Assembly: GCA_019358945.1 (NCBI GenBank)
Contig: JAHHIE010000048.1
Location: forward strand, 1 to 50,591
Direction of reading: 5' to 3'
DNA length: 50,591 nucleotides
DNA from: Stenomitos rutilans HA7619-LM2
GTDB taxonomy: Bacteria > Cyanobacteriota > Cyanobacteriia > Leptolyngbyales > Leptolyngbyaceae
In this document: positions 33,997 to 42,916 of the stretch, piece by piece
Position numbering within the stretch: the first letter of the stretch is position 1
Layout of the letters: each line of letters opens with the position of its first letter
Made by a program: the position numbers and the translations under genes
Notes under the pieces: generated by a model
What the model was told of the DNA's origin: nothing
Databases searched by the model: none
What the model saw: only the letters and a program-made list of their open reading frames with translations

Positions 33997-35358
33997 CTAG
34001 ACAGTAAATTCAGCAAACTCATTTGTTTCTTCGATCGAAGCATTGCTTTGCATCTTCGATTGAGGAAATGTGTGGCTTTGCATCAACTGATTAAGCGTCA
34101 TTTTAGGATGCTGCTGCAAGACGTTGAGGAGACCCATAAAATCGCGCACCACTTCACCCGGCGTGAGTAATGTGTCTGCACCGACTCGACTGGTCACAGC
34201 GCCTAAGAAGTCCTGTAGCTCTCGTTGCGTCAGTCGCGATGTGCTATCGTGATGCGCCGCGTGAATGTCTGACAGGCGTTGCAATAACCCCAAGATATCG
34301 TCCTTTCCAAGTGGCTCTAGCCAAAGAGCAGGGCCAGACACATCTTCAGTACCCACCGTAACAAAACGACTTTTAGCGGTACGACGCTGCCACGCTGGGT
34401 CACTGTATAGCCCTCGGCGCGGATCTTCCAGTAGTTGTGGGGTGCCTCCGATCACCGTGCCCAAGAAGCCGACTCTGCCCTGCATGGCATCGTTGAACAT
34501 CGCCAGCAGCTTATCGTAGTTGTTTTGGCGGGCGATCGCGGTGTTGATTTTGTACAGATGAATGGCCTCATCCAAAACGATAAGCAAGCCCTTATAGCCA
34601 ATATCGGCCACAAACCGGGCAAAAAGTTTGATGTAGTCATACCAGGTTTCATCGTCAATGATGACGCGTACCCCTAGTGCGGCCCGTGCCTCCGTTTTGG
34701 TAGGAAATTCGCCACGCAGCCAGCGCAGTGCGGCTGTTTTCTTGCTGTCGTCATCGGTGCGATAGCCCGACCAGTAAGCAATGATGACATTTGCAAACTC
34801 AAACCCGTTCACCAGATCGGCGACATCGCTCACCACTTCGCGGATTTTAGCTTCTACGTAACCATCAAAGCCGTCATCATTCGGTTTTTTACCTGTTTCC
34901 TGAGCAACCTGCGTTTGAATGCCTGCAATCCAGCGCTCCAGGATGATCGTGAGTGCACCCCCATCGGGACGGCTCTTGGTTGCCAAATTATGCATCAGTT
35001 CGCGGTAGGTGGCAACGCCTGCCCCATTGGCACCAGCCAACCGTCGCTCTGGTGTGAGATCGGCATCGGCCACAACAAAGCCCTGTTCCATCGCGTAGTT
35101 GCGCAGCAATTGCAAGGTGAAGCTTTTGCCTGCTCCATAGCGCCCTACCACAAACCGAAAGGCGGCTCCACCCGCTGCAACGTTATCCAGATCTTGCAGA
35201 AGGGCAAGCACTTCCCGTTCACGCCCCACGGCGATGTGCTCTAGCCCCACGCGCGGTACCACACCCGCACTGAGGGCATTAATCAGCGCAGTCGAGATTC
35301 GTTTGGACAGTTTGGGCGGGGACATAGGCGTTAAAGGGTTCATTTGTACCCGGTGCAT
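33997..35358 (-). CDS. BrxD-like P-loop ATPase (DUF2791 family)
   Basis: A 453-residue ATP-binding protein with Walker A VVGRYGAGKSF (residues 71-80) and Walker B GLLIVLDEAIHLYK near 250. The overall sequence is the DUF2791 type: ISTALINALSAGVVPRVGLE at the start and ERWIAGIQTQVAQETGKKPN in the middle. DUF2791 proteins include BrxD of type 2 BREX systems and the ATPases beside Lhr-like helicases and TerB proteins. The other BREX genes (pglX, pglZ, brxC) are not in this window. The start is an ATG at 35356-35358; a second in-frame ATG is five codons on. It shares strand with the helicase 985 bases downstream but is separated by the GlsB-type gene. Confidence 0.85.
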   Translation of the reverse strand: MHRVQMNPLTPMSPPKLSKRISTALINALSAGVVPRVGLEHIAVGREREVLALLQDLDNVAAGGAAFRFVVGRYGAGKSFTLQLLRNYAMEQGFVVADADLTPERRLAGANGAGVATYRELMHNLATKSRPDGGALTIILERWIAGIQTQVAQETGKKPNDDGFDGYVEAKIREVVSDVADLVNGFEFANVIIAYWSGYRTDDDSKKTAALRWLRGEFPTKTEARAALGVRVIIDDETWYDYIKLFARFVADIGYKGLLIVLDEAIHLYKINTAIARQNNYDKLLAMFNDAMQGRVGFLGTVIGGTPQLLEDPRRGLYSDPAWQRRTAKSRFVTVGTEDVSGPALWLEPLGKDDILGLLQRLSDIHAAHHDSTSRLTQRELQDFLGAVTSRVGADTLLTPGEVVRDFMGLLNVLQQHPKMTLNQLMQSHTFPQSKMQSNASIEETNEFAEFTV

Positions 35359-35818
35359 CTGTACCAGGGCGATCGCTTATTCATCATAGTAAGACCTGAA
35401 CGGAAATACTCCACGACTCGCTGTACGATTCATCGGCTGTGTGCCATCTGCTCCTGTCAGAAATGTTTGCAAACGCAATAAAACCTATATGGTAATTTCA
35501 CGGTACCTTGTACCGAATTTTACTGACCGTTTGCTAGCGTATGACTAGTAGATCGTTCTGTCGATCGTCTGGCAACAGTTGCCCATTGAGCGGATTCCAA
35601 CGGGATACCTTTGTCAATTGATTCAGTACAACCGCTGAGAAGAGTCTGATTTTAGGCTGGTTACTTTCTTCATACTTTTTCTCATGCTTGCGTTAAGCCC
35701 CATCGGCATCAGGTTGTTGAGTGAGTGCCACTTGCTTGTCGATCGCGCCAGTTTGAAGACTTCAGGTTCCATTAAAGCGTCCAGTTGAAGCGAAGCTTCC
35801 GGTTGATAAAGGATAGTT
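35359..35818. other. Gap upstream of the hybrid kinase
   Basis: About 460 bases between divergent genes. A small inverted repeat CGGTAC-CTT-GTACCG lies at 35501-35515 and GTTTGCAAAC at about 35465-35474, either of which could be an operator. AAGGATA sits before the kinase ATG. No gene is supported. Confidence 0.45.
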
Positions 35819-37882
35819 ATGCATCAGTGCTCATACGGGCTGGGCTGGCAATGTGCTGATACATCGCCCTACAGCCCGCTTACAAGTAATTCTCTACCGA
35901 GAGCGCTCCCAATGAATCGCCCGATGACCGAGTGCCCTGCTCCTTATACGCTTTCAACTGTGTCCACTGCCACCACGCCAGAAGACTTGCAGGCAACGGT
36001 GCAGCAGTTGGCAACAGAGCTACAAGCAGAACGATACCTTAATCGTTTGGGACAACGGTTGAGTGCCTGCGTTTTAGCATCCCTTGAGGTTGATCGTGAG
36101 CTTGCTATTTCCGGTGCTGATGAGCCTCTAGCGCAAGTAGTGGTGGATGAGTTGAACCTGGGGCTGTCGCAAAGCTGTGCAATGGTGCTGCGAAGTGGGG
36201 ATGCAACGAGTCATTGCATTGCCCCTTCTGCACAAACGCTGGAACCCTGTTTTACCGTGTGCGCGATCGCGGCAAACCACTCCCAAGCGGTGCTGGGAGA
36301 CCCGTCTTTCCCCACGATGACAGCGTTGATGCCGTTTGTGTTGGGACAGACCTTATCCGACCGTGAGCTGCAAAGCTGGCAAGCCCAGTTCCCTGCTTGC
36401 GGCTGGCCCATTCTCGATGGCACGGCAGTCTTGGGCTGGCTGTTGTTGGCTCCTGCTGCGTCTGATTTTCAGTCAGAGGCGATGGACGAGATGGAATCGT
36501 TTACCGCGTGTTTGAACGCGCGTTTGATTGAGCAGAGCCTCGATCGCTATCGGTCTGCTCGGCAGCAGATTGAGCGCATTCAAGCGCAGGTACAGCAACG
36601 GCAAACCCTGGAAGTCTCCAACTGCGAACTGACTCAAGCCAATCAGTTGAAAAGCGAATTTTTAGCCAATACAAGCCATGAAATTCGCACACCTCTGAGT
36701 TCGATTTTGGGCTTTACCCATCTCATGCGTGAACAAGGGTTTAGCCCCAGCAACCTGAAGCACCAGGAGTATCTCAACATTATTTTGAGCAGTGGGCAGC
36801 ACCTGCTATCGCTGATTAACGACATTCTCGATCTCTCCAAAATTGAAGCGAATCAGCTTGATTTGCACTGGGAAACCGTTGCTGTGCAGTCGGTTTGTCA
36901 AACCGCGATCGCCCTGGTACGAGAAAAAGCCAACGATAAGGGACTGGCGCTCAAGCTAGAGATTGCGCCTCAGGTAGAAACCCTTGTGGCCGATCCACTG
37001 CGGCTCAAGCAAATGTTGTTTAACTTGCTGTCGAATGCGCTCAAGTTCACCCGTCAAGGGAGCGTGGGACTACAGGTGACTGCCAGCGATGCGATCCATT
37101 TTACGGTTTGGGATACAGGCACAGGTATTTCCGAAGACCAGCAGCAGTTGCTTTTTCGGCCTTACTCACAGCTTTTGAATCCGGCTGCGAAACGGGACGA
37201 AGGAACTGGCTTGGGGTTGGCGCTGACTCAGAAACTTGCAGAACTTCACGGAGGCCGCGTCGAAATTCGATCGGAGCTTGGTCAAGGTTCGCGCTTTACG
37301 ATCGTGCTGCCTCTGGAACCTGCTGCCACGGATGGCGATACGGCTCTCGCTGAATTGGCTCAGCCAATCTCACCATATTCACTGACCAGAGAGGGGCACG
37401 ATCAAGGCCAGGTGTCTGATGCCACAGTTGCCAATCATGCTGAGTCTGATGGCTCAAGGGCAAACCCTTACCCACAAGCTGAAGTGCTTTCGCCTTCTGA
37501 CAGATACATGCGATCGAACCATCTGTTGTTAGTAGAAGACAACGCTTACAACGCCAAGCTGCTACTGACCTATTTGAGCAAATTAGGGTATGAACTGACC
37601 TGGGTTAAGGATGGCACCGAAATGAGGCAGGCGCTTGCACGTGCGCTGCCAGCCCTGATCCTGATGGATATTCATCTTCCAAATGAAGATGGGTTAGCGT
37701 TAACGCATCAGCTTCAAACAGACGATCGCTATCGAACCATTCCCATCATTGCGCAAACGGCAATGGCAATGAATGGCGATCGTGACCTTTGCCTGCAAGC
37801 CGGAACAGTTGCATACATTTCTAAGCCCATTGATCTGAAGGCTTTAGCCAAACTGGTTGGTCAATACGTGAGCGTGTGCTGA
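35819..37882 (+). CDS. Hybrid sensor histidine kinase with C-terminal receiver
   Basis: A 687-residue kinase. The N-terminal third (about 260 residues) has a GAF-like look without a clear signature. HisKA follows with the phosphorylated His in LANTSHEIRTPLSSILGFTH near residue 287. HATPase has the N box (LLSNALKFTRQG), G1 (DTGTGI) and G2 (GTGLGLAL). The receiver begins near 570 with LLLVEDNAYNAKLLLTYLSK, with phospho-Asp in ALILMDIHLP and Lys in YISKPIDLKA. No membrane segment is clear, so it is probably soluble. The ATG at 35819 has AAGGATA upstream; another ATG at 35912 is possible. It is followed by ffh on the other strand. Confidence 0.9.
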   Translation: MHQCSYGLGWQCADTSPYSPLTSNSLPRALPMNRPMTECPAPYTLSTVSTATTPEDLQATVQQLATELQAERYLNRLGQRLSACVLASLEVDRELAISGADEPLAQVVVDELNLGLSQSCAMVLRSGDATSHCIAPSAQTLEPCFTVCAIAANHSQAVLGDPSFPTMTALMPFVLGQTLSDRELQSWQAQFPACGWPILDGTAVLGWLLLAPAASDFQSEAMDEMESFTACLNARLIEQSLDRYRSARQQIERIQAQVQQRQTLEVSNCELTQANQLKSEFLANTSHEIRTPLSSILGFTHLMREQGFSPSNLKHQEYLNIILSSGQHLLSLINDILDLSKIEANQLDLHWETVAVQSVCQTAIALVREKANDKGLALKLEIAPQVETLVADPLRLKQMLFNLLSNALKFTRQGSVGLQVTASDAIHFTVWDTGTGISEDQQQLLFRPYSQLLNPAAKRDEGTGLGLALTQKLAELHGGRVEIRSELGQGSRFTIVLPLEPAATDGDTALAELAQPISPYSLTREGHDQGQVSDATVANHAESDGSRANPYPQAEVLSPSDRYMRSNHLLLVEDNAYNAKLLLTYLSKLGYELTWVKDGTEMRQALARALPALILMDIHLPNEDGLALTHQLQTDDRYRTIPIIAQTAMAMNGDRDLCLQAGTVAYISKPIDLKALAKLVGQYVSVC

Positions 37883-37902
37883 AGGCAAAAGGCAAAAGGT
37901 TA
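37882..37902. repeat. AAGGCAA heptamers between the kinase and ffh stops
   Basis: Three period-seven units (AAGGCAA, AAGGCAA, AAGGTTA) fill the 17-base gap between the two convergent stops and touch both stops. The sequence may also be a weak terminator but has no stem. Confidence 0.6.
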
Positions 37903-39366
37903 CAAATTCCCGAACCCCTTCTTCTTCTTCTCCTTCTTCTTCTTATTGCTGCTTCCGGTTGAGTAGCCGCGCCAGCCTGGTTGGGGTGGACGGTTGCCGC
38001 CCATGTTTCCCATCCCGCCCATGCCGCCCATACCGGGCATTCCGGGTATGCCACCCATGCCAGGGAAGCGTCCTTGTCCCATTTGCTGCATCAGCGATCG
38101 CATCTTCTGGAAGTCGCTGACGAGCTTGCTGACATCGCTTTCGGCATAGCCAGCGCCCCGTCCCACACGACGACGACGACTGGGCGAACCAGATAGCAAT
38201 TCAGGGTTTTTACGCTCGGCGACGGTCATAGAGCCAATCATGGCTTCGGCTCGCTTAAGCTGGGTTTCGCCGTGTTGCAACTGTTCGTCGCTGATTTTGC
38301 CCATGCCAGGAAGCATTTTCATAATGCCGCCCAAGGAACCCATGTTTTTGAGCAAACGAGTTTGCTTCAGGAAGTCGGTGAAGTCGAACTTGGCAGAGAG
38401 AATTTTCTCCTGCATCTTTTCAGCTTCTTCCATGTCTACTTCTTCCCGCGCCTTCTCGACGAGGGTGAGGACATCACCCATGCCTAAAATGCGAGAGGCC
38501 ATGCGATCGGGATAGAAGGGCTGTAACGCTTCGACCTTTTCGCCGACCCCGATGAATTTGATGGGCTGACCGGAAATTTGCCGTACCGAGAGCGCTGCCC
38601 CACCGCGCGTGTCGCCGTCCATCTTGGTCAGAATGGCACCTGTAATGCCGATTTGGCTGTGGAAGGTTTGGGTGAGGTTGGCGGCTTCTTGGCCCGTCAT
38701 CGCATCGACGACGAGCAGCACTTCATGGGGCTGCACAACGTTTTTGATCTGCGCCAACTCTGCCATCATGTCGGCATCAATTTGCAATCGTCCAGCCGTG
38801 TCAATGATGACAGTGTTGATGCCATCCGCCTCCGCTTTCTCGATTCCCTGGCGAGCGATCTCAACGGGGTTTGCATCTTTGCCCAGTTCAAAGACGGGTA
38901 CATCAATCTGGCGACCGAGGGTGAGAAGTTGGTCGATCGCGGCTGGACGATACACATCCGTTGCCACAAGCAGGGTCGAGCGATTTTCTTTCCGCAGGTG
39001 CAGCGCGAGTTTTGCGGTTGCTGTGGTTTTACCCGTACCCTGCAAGCCTGCCATGAGGATGACGGTGGGTGGGGTGTCGGCATTCGCTAAAGGCGCATTG
39101 TCGCCCCCCATTACCTGCACGAGTTCGTTGTGAACAATTTCAATAAACTGCTGATCGGGACGCACCCCTGAGATCACCTCTGCTCCCTGAGCTTTGGTTT
39201 CCACCGCTGCCACAAAGTCCTTGACGACCTGAAGGTTAACATCCGCTTCCAGCAGAGCGCGTCGTACTTCACGGACTGCATCCTTGATGTTGGTTTCGGA
39301 GATCTTGTCCTGACCTCGCAGCTTTTTCCAGGTAGACTCCAGGCGATCGGAGAGCGCTTCAAACAT
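37900..39366 (-). CDS. ffh: Signal recognition particle GTPase (SRP54 homologue)
   Basis: The protein delivers nascent membrane and exported proteins to the membrane with 4.5S RNA and FtsY. NG domain motifs are LQGTGKTTATAKLA (P loop), DTAGRLQID and TKMDGDTRGGAAL. The M domain has the Met-rich signal-binding part (MEEAEKMQEKIL, MKMLPGMGKI). The C-terminus is a long Gly/Met-rich tail (GMGGIPGMPGMGGMGGMGNM) followed by lysines, which is usual in cyanobacterial Ffh. 488 residues is normal. ATG at 39364-39366. Its 5' end faces the GAF-type gene across 366 bases. Confidence 0.98.
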   Translation of the reverse strand: MFEALSDRLESTWKKLRGQDKISETNIKDAVREVRRALLEADVNLQVVKDFVAAVETKAQGAEVISGVRPDQQFIEIVHNELVQVMGGDNAPLANADTPPTVILMAGLQGTGKTTATAKLALHLRKENRSTLLVATDVYRPAAIDQLLTLGRQIDVPVFELGKDANPVEIARQGIEKAEADGINTVIIDTAGRLQIDADMMAELAQIKNVVQPHEVLLVVDAMTGQEAANLTQTFHSQIGITGAILTKMDGDTRGGAALSVRQISGQPIKFIGVGEKVEALQPFYPDRMASRILGMGDVLTLVEKAREEVDMEEAEKMQEKILSAKFDFTDFLKQTRLLKNMGSLGGIMKMLPGMGKISDEQLQHGETQLKRAEAMIGSMTVAERKNPELLSGSPSRRRRVGRGAGYAESDVSKLVSDFQKMRSLMQQMGQGRFPGMGGIPGMPGMGGMGGMGNMGGNRPPQPGWRGYSTGSSNKKKKEKKKKGFGNL

Positions 39367-39732
39367 GACTCGTTTCTTGCCAGCTAGGGATTGCTATCAG
39401 CAGAGCGTGATCGTGGGACACTCAACGCAGCCCGATCGAACATCGCTGCCTGCTCTTTATCCAGATTAGCGCTTTCGGTTCGCTTCATCCGGTGAATCCA
39501 CGAAAAGGCTGGTATGGATGAAGTGTTGTTGCGTGCTGGGGCTGGACTGGCTACCCCAGAATGCTTGCAGTAAGCTGGTGACAGGATGGCCTCGCAGCGT
39601 TCTGGCAATCGACTCATCCATAGAGACGGATTGAATCACACCAGAAGAGCAACGCACCGGGGCATACTAGCTGAGACTAACCTGAATCGTTACGCACTCG
39701 TTGGAGTGTTTCTCCCGCTAAGGCAGACCACT
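39367..39732. other. Gap between divergent ffh and GAF-type gene
   Basis: About 366 bases. The leftward extension of the GAF-type frame (39586-39732) looks non-coding in composition; frames at 39384-39657 on the minus strand are not supported. No repeat or RNA is visible. Confidence 0.5.
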
Positions 39733-42168
39733 ATGCATATTTCTGAGCCATCCACTATGCCGTTGAGCGAGCATGATGCGGTCGTTACTCAGGCCAATGA
39801 TCCGGCGAGACATTCCCCGGATCGGCTGGCGATAGCGCTAGAGCCTTTGCCCCTCGATTCGTCTTCTACGGAGACGGCACGGCTCAAGTCGGAGCTAGAA
39901 CGGCCTGGGTGGTGGCATCATTTTCAACAATACAGTCGGTTATTGATTGCGGTGATTGAGCCGATCACGCTGACGTTGCAGCACGCTAATGATTACTTCT
40001 GCCAGATGGTAGCGGTTGAGTCTCAAGGTGCTCAAGGTAATCTAGGCGATGTGCTTCAGCAGCGCCTCAGCGAAACGGACAATCATGCGATTCAACGGCT
40101 GTACCGCAGACATTTGTTGCATCGGATCTTTCAGCGGCTTTATCAGGTTAATCTACAGGGTTCGCGGTTGCTCGATGAGCCTGTCATGGTCACACTTCAG
40201 AGTCCGCTGTATCCAGAACCCCGTCACATTGAGTTTTGGCTGCGATCGGATCAAATTACCACCACGCGCTTAGATCCTCAGCGAGATGAGTTTGCGGCTC
40301 TGGGTCTGGCGCACCTGACTACGCAGGCATTAGAAGAGATGCTAGCTAATCCAGCACAGTTTGACGCGCTAACCCAACGGCTAGAGTTAGACAACTACCA
40401 GATTGAAGGGTCGCTGTTGCTGGAAGGGCTGGATATTACCGAGCGCGAGATTGTGCGCCGCATTACGCAACTGTTGATCGATCGCGATTCCATTTTGCGG
40501 CCCCAAAAATTTAGCGAACTGAATCAGCAAACGCGATCGCTCTTTCGTGCTCAAAACACGCTGGTTCTGAGCATTGAAACGGATCAGATTCGCTTGTTTA
40601 TGGGTTCCATCACGGCTGAACCCCACACAACGATGTATCCTCTGGAGGCGCTGCAACAGTCTCACTTCATGCACGCCATTCGTACAAAGCAAGTGCTTGC
40701 GGTGCCTGACCTTGCTCAAGATCCCCGCACCGACGGAGGGCGGCAATTGGTCGCTATGGGGGTGCGTTCCTTGCTGTTGATCCCCCTGCTATCACCCCTT
40801 GTGGGGGGTACGGAGGCAGAGGCTCCAGAGGGGTATGCGACAGTACAGGATGAATCGGTGGACTCTTTAAAGACACCGGGTGATGACCCTGTAGAAAGTT
40901 CTCAACCTGCTGTCTCAACGCAGCAAGACCCCGTATCCCAATCTACGTCTCTACGGGCGGTTGGCGTTGTGGCGCTTTTGAGCGATCGCCCCCACAACTT
41001 TGATGCGATCGACTGTCGCTATGCTGAGCAACTAATCCCTGCGTTTACCAGAGCGCTCACGGCAGCGCAACGGCAGTTAATTCAGCAGCGGTTTATTACT
41101 AACATTCACCCCGCTGTGGAGTGGCGGTTTTTGCAAGAAGCTGAGCGACGGGGATTGGGGTTGCCACCAGAACCGATCGTGTTTAGCAACGTGTATCCTC
41201 TCTACGGCATTTCAGATATTCGCGGCTCGTCTGATGAGCGTAATCGGGCGATTCAAGCCGATTTGCTGGAGCAGTTTCGGTTAGGGTTAGCGGTGGTTGA
41301 GGTCGCCTGCACTGCCAGAGACACGATTTTGGGCAAGCAATTGCGCCTAGATTTGCTCGAACACATTCGGCAGATGCAGGAGTGCGTCACGGTCGATGCA
41401 GAAGTCAGCCGCCTGCGCTATCTACGGGATCATCTGGAACTTTATTTCGACTATTTCGCGCAGTGTGGGGAAGCGGCGATCGCGGCTGTAACGGCCTATC
41501 GGACTGCTTGCGCGAACGACCATGAATGCGTGTACCGTGCGCGCGCCCAGTACGATGACCTGATCAGGCAAATCAATGCGCGATTGCGCGAAACCTGGGA
41601 TCGCTGGCAAGACACGATGCAGCGCACCACGCCTCATTACTGCGACATCGAAGCTACCGATGGCATTGACCATATGCTGTATGCGGGAGCCTCGATCGAT
41701 CCCAAGTTTGGTAGCTTTCAGCTTCGAAGTCTGCGTTACGAGCAGCTATGCGCCGTATGCGACTGTGCCAGAACGGCCTTTAAGCTCCAAGAGCTATACA
41801 TCACACACATGCAAGTGACGCATCTTGTGTTGGTGCAAGATGCCGCGATCGACATTTTTCACGACGAAACAACAGAACGCATGTTTGATGTGCGGGGTAG
41901 CCGTGACACGCGCTACGAAATTGTGAAAAAGCGCATTGATAAAGCGATCGACGAAGAAACGGGGGCACGCATCACCCAGCCTGGCATGCTAACCCTCGTC
42001 TTTTGCACAGAGGATGAGTGGGCAGAATATCAGCAGTACTTCCGCTACCTGATGCGCGAAGGCTGGGTGGATGAGCATATCGAGCGTGGCACGGTGCAGC
42101 CACTCCAAGGGGTGACAGGGCTAAAGTATGCTCGCATTCGCATTCTTCCAGTAGGGGATGTGGTTTAG
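39733..42168 (+). CDS. Large GAF-domain-type cyanobacterial protein of unknown role
   Basis: A frame of 811 codons from the ATG at 39733 (MHISEPSTMPLSEHDAVVTQ); the frame remains open to 39586. The N-terminal third has the HANDYFCQMVAVESQGAQG segment, PAS-like in look. The middle (from about residue 300) has a GAF-like domain (YPLEALQQSHFMHAIRTKQV, VLAVPDLAQDPRTDGGRQLV, MGVRSLLLIPLL). After a Ser/Thr/Pro-rich linker the second half is a conserved unknown region, with FSNVYPLYGISDIRGSSDER and many Cys/His residues near ACTARDTILGK. I recall such proteins as GAF-domain proteins specific to cyanobacteria. No kinase or cyclase motif is seen. No signal peptide. Confidence 0.8.
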   Translation: MHISEPSTMPLSEHDAVVTQANDPARHSPDRLAIALEPLPLDSSSTETARLKSELERPGWWHHFQQYSRLLIAVIEPITLTLQHANDYFCQMVAVESQGAQGNLGDVLQQRLSETDNHAIQRLYRRHLLHRIFQRLYQVNLQGSRLLDEPVMVTLQSPLYPEPRHIEFWLRSDQITTTRLDPQRDEFAALGLAHLTTQALEEMLANPAQFDALTQRLELDNYQIEGSLLLEGLDITEREIVRRITQLLIDRDSILRPQKFSELNQQTRSLFRAQNTLVLSIETDQIRLFMGSITAEPHTTMYPLEALQQSHFMHAIRTKQVLAVPDLAQDPRTDGGRQLVAMGVRSLLLIPLLSPLVGGTEAEAPEGYATVQDESVDSLKTPGDDPVESSQPAVSTQQDPVSQSTSLRAVGVVALLSDRPHNFDAIDCRYAEQLIPAFTRALTAAQRQLIQQRFITNIHPAVEWRFLQEAERRGLGLPPEPIVFSNVYPLYGISDIRGSSDERNRAIQADLLEQFRLGLAVVEVACTARDTILGKQLRLDLLEHIRQMQECVTVDAEVSRLRYLRDHLELYFDYFAQCGEAAIAAVTAYRTACANDHECVYRARAQYDDLIRQINARLRETWDRWQDTMQRTTPHYCDIEATDGIDHMLYAGASIDPKFGSFQLRSLRYEQLCAVCDCARTAFKLQELYITHMQVTHLVLVQDAAIDIFHDETTERMFDVRGSRDTRYEIVKKRIDKAIDEETGARITQPGMLTLVFCTEDEWAEYQQYFRYLMREGWVDEHIERGTVQPLQGVTGLKYARIRILPVGDVV

Positions 42169-42239
42169 AAGGTTTCCGTAGGAACATGATCAATGCCATA
42201 TCTCTGTAGAAACCTCAAACTCGTCCCTTAAATTTGAAC

Positions 42240-42410
42240 TTAGTTTAAACCTAACCACTCTAGTAAACCCTGGCCGGTGACGTATTCAATCACCAGCGCG
42301 AGTGCAAACCCAATCATGGCAGCACGACCATTGAGGCGCTCGGCGTACTCGCTAAAGCCAAACTTTGGTTCTTCGATCTTGGGGGTAACAGTTGGTTGGG
42401 GTTGAGTCAT
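42240..42410 (-). CDS. hli: High-light-inducible protein (Hlip/SCP), single-helix chlorophyll-binding family
   Basis: A short gene of 56 codons: MTQPQPTVTPKIEEPKFGFS, then EYAERLNGRAAMIGFALALV, ending LEWLGLN. The motif ExxNxRxAMIGF is the Lhc-type chlorophyll-binding signature, and the following hydrophobic stretch is the single membrane helix. Hlips protect photosystem assembly and chlorophyll intermediates under high light. GAGAG lies 11 bases before the ATG. An HLR1-like motif is about 95 bases upstream (42505-42522), which fits RpaB control. The gene stands alone on the minus strand. Confidence 0.93.
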   Translation of the reverse strand: MTQPQPTVTPKIEEPKFGFSEYAERLNGRAAMIGFALALVIEYVTGQGLLEWLGLN

Positions 42411-42504
42411 GGTGCAGTCGCTCTCATCAAATAAGGCTGAACGGAATCCGATACGTCCTATAAATCTGAAGGCGAGCGCTCGCTTTCACAATAGCTGACG
42501 TTCG

Positions 42505-42522
42505 GTTACAAATGTTTACATT
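42505..42522 (+). promoter_or_regulatory. HLR1 motif (RpaB binding site) upstream of hli
   Basis: The sequence GTTACAAA TG TTTACATT is two (G/T)TTACA(A/T)(A/T) words separated by two bases, the HLR1 consensus. RpaB binds this in promoters of high-light genes such as hli. It lies on the plus strand while hli is read from the minus strand, so its orientation is reversed relative to the gene. A TATTGT on the minus strand lies about 11 bases beyond. Confidence 0.7.
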
Positions 42523-42916
42523 TTTATTGTAGCGTTTGCTTGGCTAGTCTAACTGAAATAATCCTAAAACGATTGCTAAAAAAGATTGGAAACGACCGCA
42601 TCAGCCGATTGCAGAAAGTCCCTGGTGTTTTCATCGGGTTTAGCTTTCTCATGGCTGGATGAACGAACACGATCGTACGGCTTTCTACCCACGTTTACTC
42701 CTTTTAATCGGTTTTCAAGGGCGATCGAAGGCGATACAGTAGTAGGGAGGTCTAAAGTAACAACTCTTAACAGAGACTCATCTGGCTTGGATCGCTCTAC
42801 TCGGCTCGTAGGTTCGTACCAGTGGCTTTCGTTCTGCGTGAACCGCTGCAAAGTTTCAGGCAAAATGGAACAGGGAGCCGACATTTCACTGTCATTTAGC
42901 AAACGTCTGGGTAGGC
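42523..42916. other. Gap between hli regulatory region and the DUF1517 gene
   Basis: About 390 bases. Two overlapping frames (42586-42951 plus, 42576-42902 minus) have no recognisable family. GGGTAGGC lies before the DUF1517 ATG. No repeat or RNA is visible. Confidence 0.5.
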
